From Myxocyprinus asiaticus (Eukaryota > Chordata > Actinopteri > Cypriniformes > Catostomidae): a stretch of 64,000 bases of DNA. Numbering within the stretch: the stretch's first letter is position 1; each line of letters opens with the position of its first letter. The translations under genes and the position numbers were made by a program. Location of the stretch: contig NC_059356.1 of NCBI RefSeq assembly GCF_019703515.2, forward strand, positions 23,859,197 through 23,923,196, in the 5' to 3' direction. This document shows positions 1 to 14,600 of this stretch, piece by piece. Below the pieces are notes generated by a model that saw nothing but the letters and a program-made list of their open reading frames with translations, was not told the DNA's origin and searched no databases.

Positions 1-717
<717 letters not shown>

Positions 718-1808
718 AAATTGCATCCCGCTCTTCATATAAAGAGGACCAGGCCCAGTAGTGTGAAAGGGTAAAGAGTTTTAGCCAGTGGGTGGCATGC
801 TATGACTACCCAAAATCCTCTGTCCTCTACGTACTCTGCTACCGTAAGGGGATCTCAGTAGGAAAGTTTATGGGTATATTTAAAGAATAAGAGTAAGATC
901 ATCTCGGCTGCCTTTTGAGATTGTAATGTGATGGAAATCATGTGAAATTAGGACCAGGAGCTTGGTTGGCAGTTAGTGGTATATCATATACAGTAAATTC
1001 CCTCAAGGAGTATGGTACCAATGCAAGGGTTGATTTATAGGTGAAGGACCTGGATCTTACAACTATATAAAGGACAAGAAACCACTGGCATATCTTTTGT
1101 TTTCTATGGTATGTCATTTTTGTTCATTGTCTGATGTGTATCCAGAGGATGGCTGTAGGCCATGGGCAGTTTTAGAGGGTCATAGGGGAAAATGTTTTTC
1201 TGTGTACTAAACATTCTTGAGAGTTTATGAATTAACGCATTGTATGAATATGCAAAGATACACTTGTGCCTGGTTCTCAAAAACCAGGCTGTGATGAATT
1301 TGACGATTGGCCCACTGCAAGGTTAACATAGTATTTGGTCATTTTTAGCTCATACCAGTTATCATTAGAGTACCATACCATGGTGCCACAAAACCTGAAC
1401 AAGATTAAAAGCCATACTTGGCATTCAACTATGTAAACCTATTTTTTTTCTAGTTGGTTTATAAATTATCTGAAAATAGTGAATGGAATATAGACATCAC
1501 AAATGTAGATGTCACACATTTTTATAATGTCACAGGCTGTTGAAACTGCATACTAGGTTACACTTTGGAATTTGAGGGTTCACATCACTCGTTTATAAAA
1601 TTGTGAAATATTGCACTGAAAAAATGTACAGATGCTGTTTTTGCATCTTGTAACAACTGTATGATTGTGTTCTGCAATAATTTTATTTTCTATTTTATTT
1701 TAAATTATTTTCAGTGTTTGTTTCTTTTTTGGAAAATGTTTTGGTTGTCTTTCTGTACAATTAGTTCAGTGTAAATAAACTTGTAGTAAAACGATAATGT
1801 AAAATAAA
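718..1808 (+). other. gpatch8: 3'UTR of the GPATCH8-like gene
   Basis: About 1.1 kb of AT-rich sequence without a significant reading frame follows the stop codon and runs to clustered AATAAA signals. Length and composition fit a vertebrate 3'UTR. The exact cleavage site is not determinable from sequence alone. Confidence 0.6.
1774..1808 (+). terminator. Clustered poly(A) signals
   Basis: Canonical AATAAA hexamers occur at 1774-1779 and 1803-1808, after a T-rich stretch (about 1680-1750). They are the first strong plus-strand poly(A) signals downstream of the stop at 717 and probably define the end of the GPATCH8-like transcript. Confidence 0.6.
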
Positions 1809-3764
1809 GGTTGATAACACCTGTTTAAAAATGCTAATAAAAAGAATAATGAAATGAAAATGGAAAAAAAAGTATATCATAAACATGATCAGGGCTGGTA
1901 TTACAGAGGTCAGGGGAGTCTTTGGAAAGTGGAGGGACTGCAGAATGTTGTACAACTTTTGGTGACATTAATTGTACTGTAAATTGCAGCAATGACATTA
2001 GCTTTTTTAAGTCCTTCTTGATGCATCAGCAAATAAAACTGAGTTGTAATCACTTGGTGTAAAAGTGTGATATTTTTAATGTATTTTAACATTATTTTAG
2101 ATTAATTTAACAGCATACCAGAAATTTGGGACAATTCTTGATGCAAACCGCCATAACCTGTTGCATTCTACAACTTGAATGAGATCAATTAATATGCCTA
2201 AATATATTTTAGAAGAATGTAAATGTATTACTTAAACTGCAGCACATTATGCATATTTTCTTAAAGGTATAAATAAGCCAGAACACGCTTTAATATTGAG
2301 AACATTTAATATAGTGAAAAAAATATTTTGGTAAACTTTTGGAAACATAAATATGAACTTCAGAGGGGAAAATCCTGGACTGTTTCTTTGATTCTTTGAT
2401 TCTTTGATTTGAAGGGTGGGTTCTCTTTGCTAGTGCTCCCTTGGATTTTTATTTTAAGAAATCTCCTTACCCTCATGGTTCACTGAGACCTATGTGATAA
2501 TGTTTCCTGCATTTGAATGCAAAGCTTACTATCACCATTAATTAAGCCACTGAAACACATTACCCCATAGGTACCATTTTAACAAATGCCTTCATTTAAT
2601 AACTCCGGCTTAATCTTAGACCAAATAATTTTACATGGTTTAACAGTGGCAATTCACCAACATGTATCATATTTTGCTAGACATGGCTAAGTATGCTTTG
2701 TAAAAACTGATTTAATCTGTAATGTAACAAAAAATTATGCTTGGAAACAAAAACTGCTTGGCACATTTCTCATGTGCAGATATTTTACCCAACAATCCCC
2801 TTGCTAGGTAAAACCCCAGAAAACAGCTGAAAGATATGACATTTTGCCAAGATAAATTAACAAACTCAAAGTTGATGGTCACCTGTGCTTGTGTTTGACT
2901 ATTTTGCACAGAACATGGTTGTACATAGTAAATTAACATCGATCCCTCTATTGCAAGTGTGTGTATGTTTACTCATGTTTTGACAGCATCAACTACAGAA
3001 TATTATTGGATTTAAACACTAGATGGCACCGTTGGAGGGTGCTTCCATTGCCTCAGATCAGGAAGCAGGATATGTTGCAAAAACATCCAAGAGGATACAG
3101 CAAGAACTATGTTTTGGAGAAGTTACCTTCAAATGTGTTAATCATTCAAGTCTTACGAGTACTGTCAGGGCAACTCAGTGTTTAATAGAATACAAACAGT
3201 GTTAATGTTTTCATAATTATGAATTTTTAGCAAATGCCATTTAAAATAAATTCATGTTAACAACTGGATTAAAAACTGAAGTCTGTTGACTTACCTGCCC
3301 ACTGCACATGCAGTGCATACTCTATGGCCTGGAAGCAGATTTAGTTTCAGTGAATTTCAGGGTATATAAGACAGATGTCATGTATACTGTAACTGTTCTA
3401 GGAGGACGTTGTTGAGGCTTGCTGGGGTCCTGAGTGTATGTGAAAGTGAGCATACAAAGTGGCAAATCAAGCAGCAGCTGTCCAATAAAAAATCTAATTT
3501 CCTGTTAGCCAGGGGCTGTGACCCCTGCTTGGATTCAGGCGCATACACTGACACAGTTTTAAGATTACAAACAAGGGCATAGTTTTGTGTATTTTTGTGT
3601 GTGCCCAGAAACATTTTAGTGTATACAGCCTAGTAAGGTTTAGAGGCATTATAAACAATACAGTAGATTCCAGCACAGCACTGAATACTCAAAGACTGAG
3701 GACTCAAACACAGGGTTTGATGTCCAGAGGGTGGCAATAAAGAGGCAGAATAAAGGACAAATTA
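1809..3764. other. Intergenic region between two convergent genes
   Basis: AT-rich DNA with no reading frame resembling a known protein. It holds a short tandem run of TTCTTTGA-like units at about 2384-2408. Nothing else stands out. Confidence 0.5.
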
Positions 3765-4215
3765 TTTAATCCTTTCTGCTGAAAATGTTGTAATTTACTA
3801 ATTTTAAACACTAACCGCTCTGATACTAATATACAATGAGCAACAGCAAAACAGCGATACAAAGAGAAAGACGTAAGTCAAGAGATCTTCAGTTATTAGC
3901 AGTAGAGATTTCAAAATAAGGTGCTGTAGCACCAGTGTGCTTGTTCAAGCAGATTTTTAGGTCTACTCAGGTGATGAAAGAAATCAAAACACTGCCGAAA
4001 CTATAAAGGATTAAGCATTACAGTGGCAGAGATGAGACTGACTTTACTACACCATAACAGTGACTGAATTTGACTATTTTTTTCACAAGTGAGGTAAGTT
4101 AGAATTGGATCTGATTATAATTAAAAACTGAATTTTCACAAAAAGGTCCATAAGAGCTGGAATGTGCCACTGATGAGCTCCTCCAAGACAGTAGGTCGGC
4201 TAAAGGTCAGAAGGT
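3765..4215 (-). other. gosr2: gosr2 3'UTR (approximate)
   Basis: Downstream of the gosr2 stop on the minus strand. There is no canonical AATAAA within the first 450 bases. The first variant signal is ATTAAA (forward TTTAAT at 3765-3770), which I take as a tentative 3' end. The transcript could be longer. Confidence 0.35.
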
Positions 4216-4377
4216 TCAGCTAAGGTATTTCACCACCAGGAACATGACAAAACAAGAAGCCAGCATTCCAGCAATCATGATGAACTTGTCCTGCGATGCT
4301 CGCTTCTCAATCAAACGCATGACAGTGTTAGACAAGCCCAACATGTTTGCAACATCCAACATCTTCTTATGGGTACC
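4216..4377 (-). CDS. gosr2: gosr2 coding exon 6 (end of the SNARE motif, membrane anchor, stop)
   Basis: 162 bases encoding residues 160-212 ([20 protein letters not shown] ... VVKYLS), TGA at 4218-4216. The last ~20 residues are a hydrophobic tail anchor. Acceptor TTTTAG. Intron 5 before it is 3.4 kb and carries the Tc1 copy. Confidence 0.95.
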   Translation of the reverse strand, partial: GTHKKMLDVANMLGLSNTVMRLIEKRASQDKFIMIAGMLASCFVMFLVVKYLS

Positions 4378-7300
4378 CTAAAAGAGAGAAAGAGCAAGAT
4401 GTTACCAAGACTCTCAGAAGTCATTATACACCTATATCAGCTCTGCAGGTCCAAACAGTTCAAGTGAATGGTGCCCAGAACTCAAAAATCACATAGTAAT
4501 CCATACAACTACAGGAATTAAATAAGTGTCTTTAGAAGTGATATAACAGGTGTGAGTGAGAAACAGATCAATATTTAAGTCCACTCAACTATAAATCTCC
4601 ACCTTTGACCAGCCCCTACCAGTAGGTGGTGATATGCACAAATAATGCAAATGACCAAAAAAACAAAAGAATGTGGAAGTGAAATTGAAGATTTATAGTA
4701 AAAAAAAAACTTAAATATTGATCTGTTTCTCACCCACACCTGTCATATCGCTTCTCAAGATATGGATTCAAACACTGGAGTCATATGGATTACTTTTATG
4801 CTGCTTTTATGTGATTTTTGGAGCTTCAAACTTTTGATCACCCTTCACTTTCATTTAATGGGCCAACAGAATTGAGGTATTCTTCTAAAAGAATTTACAT
4901 TGTTGGGTGAACTATACACTCAGTCAAATATCTGAGGTACAGATCACCCCCCTTTCCCCCAAAAACACAGTCACAGAAACTCTCTCACGGATGCTGTTAA
5001 TCAAGAGGAGCTTCAGGAAGAGCATTCACTCCTCCCTGGAAACACAGTGTCAGTGTCTATATGTGGTTGCATTACCTCAAACTTGCACACCTATTATTAA
5101 CACTAACCTCTATACACTCAACATTCCTCTGCTTACACACCTCTCTCCTGTATTCTCTATTAATCACTGCATATTAAGAGAACACCTCCCTTCTGCTAGT
5201 TATATGAACAATCCAAGAAAACAATATGCATATTTTAAATCTGATAAGACAACCCATGAAACTAGTGCTGTAACAAACCTGTTAATAAAGAAGGTTTTCA
5301 CTTCATTTTTAAGCTATGTTTTAAAAGCAAAACATTTTATGCAAGAAACTCTTTGGTCCTAGCTAATGAAGTAAAAATCAAAGTAACATTATATAAAAAA
5401 AAAAATTAAAAAAAGAGTCTATCAGTCAGGAAAAACAAGATACTGTGAAAGGTCACACAAGTTTATGGGAATAATTTCTGGCAGCAATTATCATGATGTC
5501 TATTTGAAATCTAGGAAGTTATGAAAGGACAAAAAAAAAGGGTAAAAAAAGGAATGATTCCCCTTTAAAAAAAAATGCTGTTTTAAGTTACTGTTTACAA
5601 ATAAATGCTCAGCGGAAGCGTTTCGGGTTTCTGTTGGTACCCCAATAGTGAACTGCTTTCCGTTGGAGCTTTGTTCAAACGGGGCAGAAAATGCCCCAAA
5701 AGTGCAGTTGGTTGGATTAAAAATAACTGGATATTTGGGCTTCTTTAGATTTTCCTCAGGATCGGTGGATCAGGACACACACACAGGATATGGCATAAAT
5801 TATGATATTTCGAAAATCACTGTCATTGTTATTGCGTTGCTTTAATAAGACCCATTTACACTGCAGCTGCAGTTGATATATTTGAACTTTTCATGAAGGA
5901 ATTGCACACACACTGATCGCAAACAGCTGTTTTTAATTTCTTAAGCGCAACTGCTGTGACAGATATAAGGCCAAATATAATCTTATACCATCTTGTAAGA
6001 TCAAGCGGGACGAACCAGAGCCCATCTCCACCACTGCAGCGCATACTGGCTGTTTGTGAAAGGATATGCGACTAAAAAATGCTACACTTTTAAAATATGT
6101 CTTCGCATTTATTTTGAATGCAGTACGTAATCGGCTGTTATGAAGTTTGAATATTGAATAAGTCAAATATTTTTACTTACTGTAAGAGGACCAAAAAGCA
6201 GTAAAGATGCATATTGCTTGTCAGATGGTAGTATTTATTTTTATAAGCCACATACACTGATCAGCAACAACATTAAAACCACTGACAGGTGAAGTGAATA
6301 ACATTTGCATTGTTGCATTGGCACCTGTCAAGGGGTGGGATATATAAGGCAGTAAGTGAACAGTCAGTTCTTGAATTTCATGTGTTGGAAGCAGGAAAAA
6401 TGGGCAAGCGTAAGGATCTGAGCGACTTTGACAAGGGCCAAATTGTGATGGCTAGACGACTGGGTCAGAGCATCTTCAAAATGGCAGGTCTTGTGAGGCG
6501 TTCCCGGTATGCAGTGGTTAGTACCTACCAAAAGTGGTCCAAGGAAGGACAACTGGTGAACCGGCGACAGGGTTATGGGCACCCAAGGCTCATTGATGCG
6601 CGTGGGGAGCAAAGGCTAGCCCGTCTGGTCCAATCCCACAGAAGAGCTACTGTAGCACAAATTGCTGAAAAACAATGCTGGCCATGATAGAAAGGTGCCA
6701 GAACACACAGTACATCGCAGCTTGCTGCGTATGGGGCTGTGTAGCCGCAGACCGGTCAGAGTGCCCATGCTGACCCCAGTCCACCGCCAAATGCGCCTAC
6801 AACGGGCACGTGAGCATCAGAACTGGACCATGGAGCAATGAAAGAAGGTGGCCTGGTCTGAAGAATCACGGTTTCTTTTAGATAATGTGGACGGCCGGGT
6901 GCGTGTGCGTCGTTCACCTGGGGAAGAGATGGCAGCAGGATGCACTATGGGAAGAAGGCTGGCGGAGGCAATGTGATGCTCTGGGCAATGTTCTGCTGGG
7001 AAACCTTGGGTCCTGGCATTCATGTGGATGTTACTTTGACACGTACCACCTACCTTAAGATTGTTGCATACCACGTACACCCCTTCATGGCAACGATAAT
7101 CCCTGATGGCATTGGCCTCTTTCAGCAGGATAATGCGCCCTGCCACACTGCAAAAATTGTTCAGGAATGGTTTGAGAACATAACAAATAGTTCAAGGTGT
7201 TGACTTGGCCTCCAAATTCCCCAGATCTCCCCAACTGAGCATCAATGGGATGTGCTGGACCAACAAGTCCGATCCATGGAGGCCCCACCTCACAACTAAC

Positions 7301-10300
7301 AGGACTTGAAGGATCTGCTGCTAACGTCTTGGTGCCAGATACCACAGGACACCCTCAGATGTCATGTGGAGTCCATGCCTCGACGGGTCAGAGCTGTTTT
7401 GGCGGCTCGAGGGGGACCTACACGATATTAGGTAGGTGGTTTTAATGTTGTGGTTGATCGGTGTATATCATATTTTTCGAATGTGTGAGGATGTATATTC
7501 ATTAGCTAGTTACATGTCCAACAAAATCAAAGTTAAATCTGGTTATACAGTATCTTCACAATAAACCATAGCTATCCCTTTAATAACATCAACAAATATT
7601 ATTACATTATTATTTGTTAACAGATTATTAAAACCACAGTGCTGCTCAAATCCACCATTAAAGGTTGCTGATCTGAAGAACCTGAAAGCGCTGTGCGACA
7701 TCACGGTTATTTCAGCTATAGATAAATCCACGCTATATTGTGAGATCCTCTCATCTCATACACACCTTGAGCGTGCTTCTTTGCTCTCTTAGGCCGTTAA
7801 GGATACCGGAGCCTGAGCCCAGAAGATCATCCATTCCTCTGTGAGCATTGTGAAGGCTGGTATTGAACTGCAGGGTCTCATCAATGGGGATGGAGGTGTC
7901 AGCGTCCTACATATAAACACACATGTATAAAAAATAGTGTCAAATTAATCTTAGCAGTACAACATCCATAAATAATCCAGTGGTAAAGCTGTTATAAGAC
8001 ATTCTAGGCATAATCTACAAGTAAACAAATCAGTATTAGAGTTTCGAAATATTTTGTGTGGGAGTCTTTGTGGCCTAACATTAGTTGTAAAACTTCGGCT
8101 CAAAAGCTCATCTCTCTCTCTCTCCTGTGCCTCACGAGCGTAGCGTCTGTGCTGAAAGTTCCTCAGGGCTGTCTGTAGATGCTGCATGTCATACTTTAAC
8201 TGATCAACACGCCTACAGAAAGAAAAACAGAGGAAGAGAGTGTCTTTTTGACCACACAGCAGCCTGCAGGGCTTATTGGTTGATGCACTAGTCACAGAAC
8301 ACTTACTCAGTCATAAGAAAACAAAAACACTGTTGCTTTCAATCAGTACAAGCTAAAAGCTTTTTGCAAAATAAACAGAATTTTTCACATTGTATTTAGA
8401 CCATTGAGGGCTTTTTGAATAATTAAAGGTGCACTCAGTAATTTTTTTTTTTTTTTAAGTATGTCGAAGTAGCTTACTTTAGCTTACACTAACACCTAGT
8501 GGCCTGGATGCTGCATCATTCAAACACAGTAGTTTTCAGTTACCAGTGCCATTGCCAAATTCACTATGCACAGTAGGCAGGATTAATTTAATCCATGAAT
8601 GAAAATGTCAGATAACAGGGCAGTTACTGTGATTAAGCGAGAAGTATTCAGATGGTCATGTGATCCTAACATGGCTGCCCCCATGAGCGCCCCCACCCCA
8701 TGTAGAATAAAACAGCTTTTATAAGGTTACTGATATGACTGAACTCTTCATCTCACATGGGTGGTCATGATTTCATACATATGTTTCAAAATTACTACTT
8801 ATTTCTTTAGAAGTAAACTTTTTAAATGAGGGGGAAAAAATACTGAGTGAACCTTTAAACATGGAACATACAGTATATTGCTAATAACAAGAACAAATAT
8901 CGGTATGACAAGTGCACTTCCTGAACTGAAAACTTCCATTAAAACTGAGATTTGCATCGTTTGTCTGGGTTGTGATTGTCATTTCCATGTGTGTAAGAGG
9001 GAGAGAATGTGTTTGAGGTCATCCACACGTTCACGTACAGGCACTCTTCAGGATGTGTCTGTCTTTTATGCTATTTGGTGTCTTCTGAGTGAGTGATTGA
9101 GTGGGTGTCTCAGGTGTGCTGGCCTCAGGTCTGTTTGTGCAATGTTGTAGCCAGGCTTTGCCACACAGGGCAGGAATGCTGGTGATGACGTGGTCACTGA
9201 CAGAATGTTTTCACTGGAGCCCACTGCCACAGGGCACACGCACAACACAAACACTCCTCACCTTCATCACCTCACGTCACATTACATTATTCTTCATTTA
9301 GAAGACGTTTTCTTATCCAGAGCCACTTACTGTACATTTTGAATAAAATTAAAAGTACAATCTCCCCGGAGCAAACTTAGGTTCTTTGTCAAGGACACGA
9401 TGGTGGTAGCCCATGAACCTTTTGGGCTTTGAACCTACAACCTTTGGGTTACGAGCCCACAACAGCCCTATCCTTTTCTCTTTAATCCACCTCAAGCTTC
9501 CTCATACTTAATAAATGTACTTAATATTTTAATAAAGTGAATTGCTGGTTCTGTTTTGGTTATTATTACAGATCAAATTTGATTCTAATTTCATCATCTG
9601 ACAAATTATTTCACTCCACAGGGCTATGAAGAAATCCAGCCTTGAACCAAGACTCCACTCAGTATAACATGCGCTGGAATCCTACTTATTAATGTGTAAG
9701 GTGGCAAGACCTGGTTTCTGTGAGGGTGAGCTCTCCAGCGTACTTCTGTGCAGCTGGCATATGTCAGGGATAGGCCTGCTGCGATTATTTCATCTAACCA
9801 TGATTCTTTAAGATAACCACAATTATTTTGCACTTAAGATTTTAATCACATTTTACTAAACAAGTAAAGGAATTTCAAGCGAATACAGAAATGCCATGAA
9901 AAGGTAAATTTTTGTGTTTCATTTTCCAGTTTTATTGAATTATGTGAGCACTCCAAATGAACTCAGACCGTCTTACTGAGCCCACTAACAACTTCCGAAG
10001 CGCTGTGATGCATAATAGCTATTCAGGTTGGCTGGGTTCAGCCTGAAAGTTTGAATAAAGTGTTTAAAGTCTTAAAGGAAATCATACTGTATATCCCCAT
10101 TTTATTATATGATTTCAAGTTAAATATGAATAAATGACTTCTTACGGTGTATGAAGCACACATAAACATGCCTTAAAGGAATGCTCCAGGTTCAAATGCT
10201 TGAGTTAAGCTCAATCGACAGCATTTGTAGCATAATGTTGATTACCACAAAAATTTATTTTGACTCATCCCTCCTTTTCTTTAAAAAATAAAAATCTGGG

Positions 10301-11506
10301 TTACAGTGAGGCACTTACAATAGAAGTGAACCTGGCCAATTTTTGAACATTAAAATACTTTTTCAAAAGTATAGTCACAAGACAAAGTATATACGTGTAA
10401 ACATGATTTTAGTGTGATAAAATCACTTACTAACCTTTTCTGTGTAAAGTTATAACTAATTTTACAACTTCGTTACCATGATGTAATTTCAACAAACCCT
10501 AAAAGGACTGTAAAAATGATAATTTAAACAACTTTACAGCTCATATAATACATGAGTTTTAACAGAAGAATTAATGTAATTGCTTTTATAAAATTATAAG
10601 CTTCATATTTCTGCCTTTAAACCCTCCAAAAATTGGCCATATTCATATTCAAAGGAGGAACAAGTCAAAATTAATTTTTGTGGTAATCAATATTATGCCA
10701 CAAATGCTGTCGATTGAGCTTATCTTGTACTAAACCCCGAACATTCCTGTAAGTAGTATGACAATTTGTATGACAATTAATCTCCATTATCAGAATCATT
10801 TGTTTGACAATTAATTGTCAGCACAATTTCATAATGGTGACAGCTCTAGTCAGGGATGATTGAATAACTAGTTGTCATGGACATGGTTGATGATGCACTC
10901 ACAGTTTGGCATTTTGGCGCCGATTTGGTGGTTCTTTGCTTGCTAGAATCTCCAGTCGCTCCAGTTGGTTAAAGATCTGATCAATTCTGGCTTGTAGTTC
11001 ATTCTCAAATACTGAAGGAATATATAAACATTAACATAAGAACACAAATAAGAATTCTATCCCATTCATCCCCCTTAAAAAAAAAAAAAAAAAACGCTCA
11101 AATGAATATTCCTTCAAATAACAATGAATAAACACATGAAAAAAAAAAAAAAACACTCAGAGTTAGAGTAAATAAGCAACAGCCAGCTTAAATCCCCTGA
11201 CAAAGCAGTGTACATTTTACAGACAGAGTTAAGCATTGACAGGCATATACACTGATTAGGAATTAGTGCAGTTTCCTAGGAGAGAGCCTGAGACTGCTGG
11301 GAAACTTTTATCAGACATTTTCTTGGGCAGAAACTTCCCCCACCCACTGAGAAAATACAATCACACTCTCTCTCACACACACCAACATGTGCACATATTA
11401 CGCATCCTTCCCTCCTATGACATCTCATATGATGTCATCAGTATGCATAGGTGGCTGCCTAACTGAGACCGTTATCTATCCAGACTCATGACTCAGCCAC
11501 AACACA

Positions 11507-11601
<95 letters not shown>

Positions 11602-14600
11602 CACTCCGCAAGTTTCCTCTCCAACACCCATTCTCCATTTTCTGTCAGCTCTCGCCCCCCACCCCATTACTCCACCCTGTCCTTCCTGCTGTGGCACCAG
11701 CCTGGCTCTCAGTGCTCAGCTCCACCTCTACAGATCAATCAGCTGGCCGGTGGCACCATGCTGACTCCGCAGACTCCTATAAAGTCTCCTACTAGATCTG
11801 TGGGACAGCTGCTAACTGATCTTGACACTTCACATGACCATGAACCAAGATTAAATGTAGTCAGCAGGCTACCTCAACATATTTTACTGTTTTATATATA
11901 ATTTTATTAAAGCCACTGTTACCTGTTGCACTTTCTTAGTTATTCCATTAGCTGGCAAGAGAATATAGAGGAGAATTAATGTAGTGAAAGGAAGTATTTT
12001 CCTGTCGTCGTAAACAAAGCCGAAATTATGCGCCGTTTCCACACAGATCACAACAGTTGAGATTGGTCTGCTTTGTAACCAGAGTCCCTTCCCAAGGATG
12101 ACAAAAAAAGATGGATTCAATTCAATATTGCTTCATATTTCAGTTATAATGTCCCTTATGCTTACATAAAGACTCTCCTAGTTAATGCTGTTCATAATAC
12201 AGGGGACCTTCTAACTAGGTACATTAATAATAACTTTACTAATTATAGCTATTACTAATAGCTTTTTAAAAATGAACAAATCAATGTATTCAATAAATAA
12301 TTATGATATTATATAGCATAATATTTTGTTACATGTTTATTGTTAAACTGCATAATTATTTACTATTTACAAGTATATACAGTACATTGATTTGTTGAAC
12401 ACGTGCTAAAAACCGGTACTGTCTGTTTAAGAAGCCGGCAGTTCTGTAAAGAGCATCTGTAAATGAGTGCATATAAACGAGAGAGACTTGAATCTCATCT
12501 GTGCTATGCATGATTAGAAATAAATGTTGTTTCCTTTTTGTTGTTTTTGTACAACAACTGACTGTAGAGCACAGAAAGGGTATTAAAAGACACTATTCAA
12601 TGACAAATGGATTCCGTGAATCTCGTCTTTGGACACGTTGAACGGAACAACTTTTACTTTCAACACGCATAAAAGGATTTCACTGCGCTTGTGAGTGAAA
12701 TCAAAATATTTACCAGCCAGTTGCCAAATATATTCACTTAAGTCACGTAACGTGAAATTTGGTTGCAAATGCATGTGATTTCCTCTCATTGTAGTAGAGG
12801 GTTGCAAATAGAGTAAATGATCGAGCTAAGAATCAATATCGAGATCATTCAAAAGAAGATCGTGATGCATCAGAAAACAGATATTTTTACCCACCCCTAG
12901 CTAAAAACATTTAATGAATACTTTTGAATCTGTGAATTACATTGCTTTTGTTTATTCATGAAATGTTATAATAATTTCAGAAATTAAGGCATTTTCTCTG
13001 CATATTCACACAGTAATAATCTAGCATTTTGTCTCTGCACTGGCAGAACGACACAGAGCTATAAATGCAAACGACCGCATAGACCACCACATACAGGCTA
13101 CGGCATAGGTTTAAAGCATACGTTTAATTTGGGCTTTATTTGTGCTGCCATTGAAACGAATCATTTCTGGGTCTGAGGATGTAAAACAGTTCTTAAATAT
13201 GAATCATCTCATAATTAATGTAATACCGATGAAACGTGAACACAGCATTGTTGCAAGCTGTGATTAAGAGCAGGACAAGGTAAGGCAGAAGCTCAGAAAT
13301 TAAAGGGATAGTTCACCCAAAAATGAAAATTCTCTCATGATTTACTCACCCTCATGCCATCCCAATTGTGTATGACTTTCTTTCATCTGCAGATATCCAT
13401 AAGAGTCCAGTGATTAAATCCATGTCTTCAGAAGTGATATGATACATGTGGGTGAGAAACAGATCAATAATAAAGTCCTTTTTTGCAAGAAATTATTCTC
13501 CCTTCTCAGTAGGTTGTGTATGCATGAAGAATGTGGATCACAAGAAGAAGAATGTGAAAGTGAAAGTTAAAACGGAGATTGACTGAGCAGGGAGGAGAAT
13601 TTTTAGGAAAAAAAAAAAAAAAAAAGGACCTACATTTTGATGTATTTCTCACCCACAATTATCACATCGCTTCTGAAGACATTGATTTAATCACTGGAGT
13701 GTTGTGGATAACTTTAATGCTAACTTATGTGAGTTTTGGAGCTTCCAAATTTTGGCACCTATTCACCTGCATTGTATGGACCAAAAGAGCTAAGAAATTA
13801 TTCTAAAAATCTTCATTTGAGTTCAGCAGATGAAAGAAAGTCATACACATCTGGGGTGGCATGAGGGTGAATAAATAATGAGAGAATTTTCATTTTTGAA
13901 ACTTCTTTGCTTTAAGATAGGAGGTTTGCTATTATTGAAAAATATTACAGATTTAATATTACAGCAAGGAAATATATATCAAACTGCCTATCTGTGATTG
14001 TCATTTTGTTTAGGAATCTGTTTGAGAACCATATCTTATTTATAGGATCATGGGCTATCAGCATGAGAAGACTTAATTCACACTGTTGCAAGCACATACA
14101 CACACTGGCTTACAGTGGACTGACTCGCGATCTGTTTTCTCCAGTCGTCCCATCTGAGACTGAACCTCCTGGATATGTCTGGTTGTGAAAGACACAGAGG
14201 AGAGAAAGGGGGGAGAGAGAGAGATAGGCTAAATACGGTGCCTCGTGAAAGCCATTATTCAAATGTTTTTTAAGAGACATAAGAACACTTCAGACTTGAA
14301 TAAAAACAAAATAAAAATACAGTTCAGCTTGCATCTCTACATATCAAGTGCTTAACAGTCAGTGTTGGTCAAGACACTGTGACACCATAAAGCTGGCAGA
14401 CTAATAAATTGAAGGTGAAACACCTAAATAAATGATCAGATCAATATTAGAGAATAAAATAGAGAAATCTTCCATATCATCTACACTTATTCCTGTAACA
14501 GATGGCGTCAGTTTATTATTTCAACACAGCAGATTCCAACGAGCTTTTTATTGTTAGATGTGTTTAGAGGGAATTTATAAAACACATTAGGCATTTTTGG

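Noticed and set aside
4907..5362. 151-residue plus-strand open frame in gosr2 intron 5
   Set aside because: It starts within a fold-back repeat remnant, shows no protein family features and has no splice or promoter context.
11476..11901. Open frames of repeated Thr-His / Cys-Val
   Set aside because: They are translations of the (CA)n microsatellite in gosr2 intron 2.
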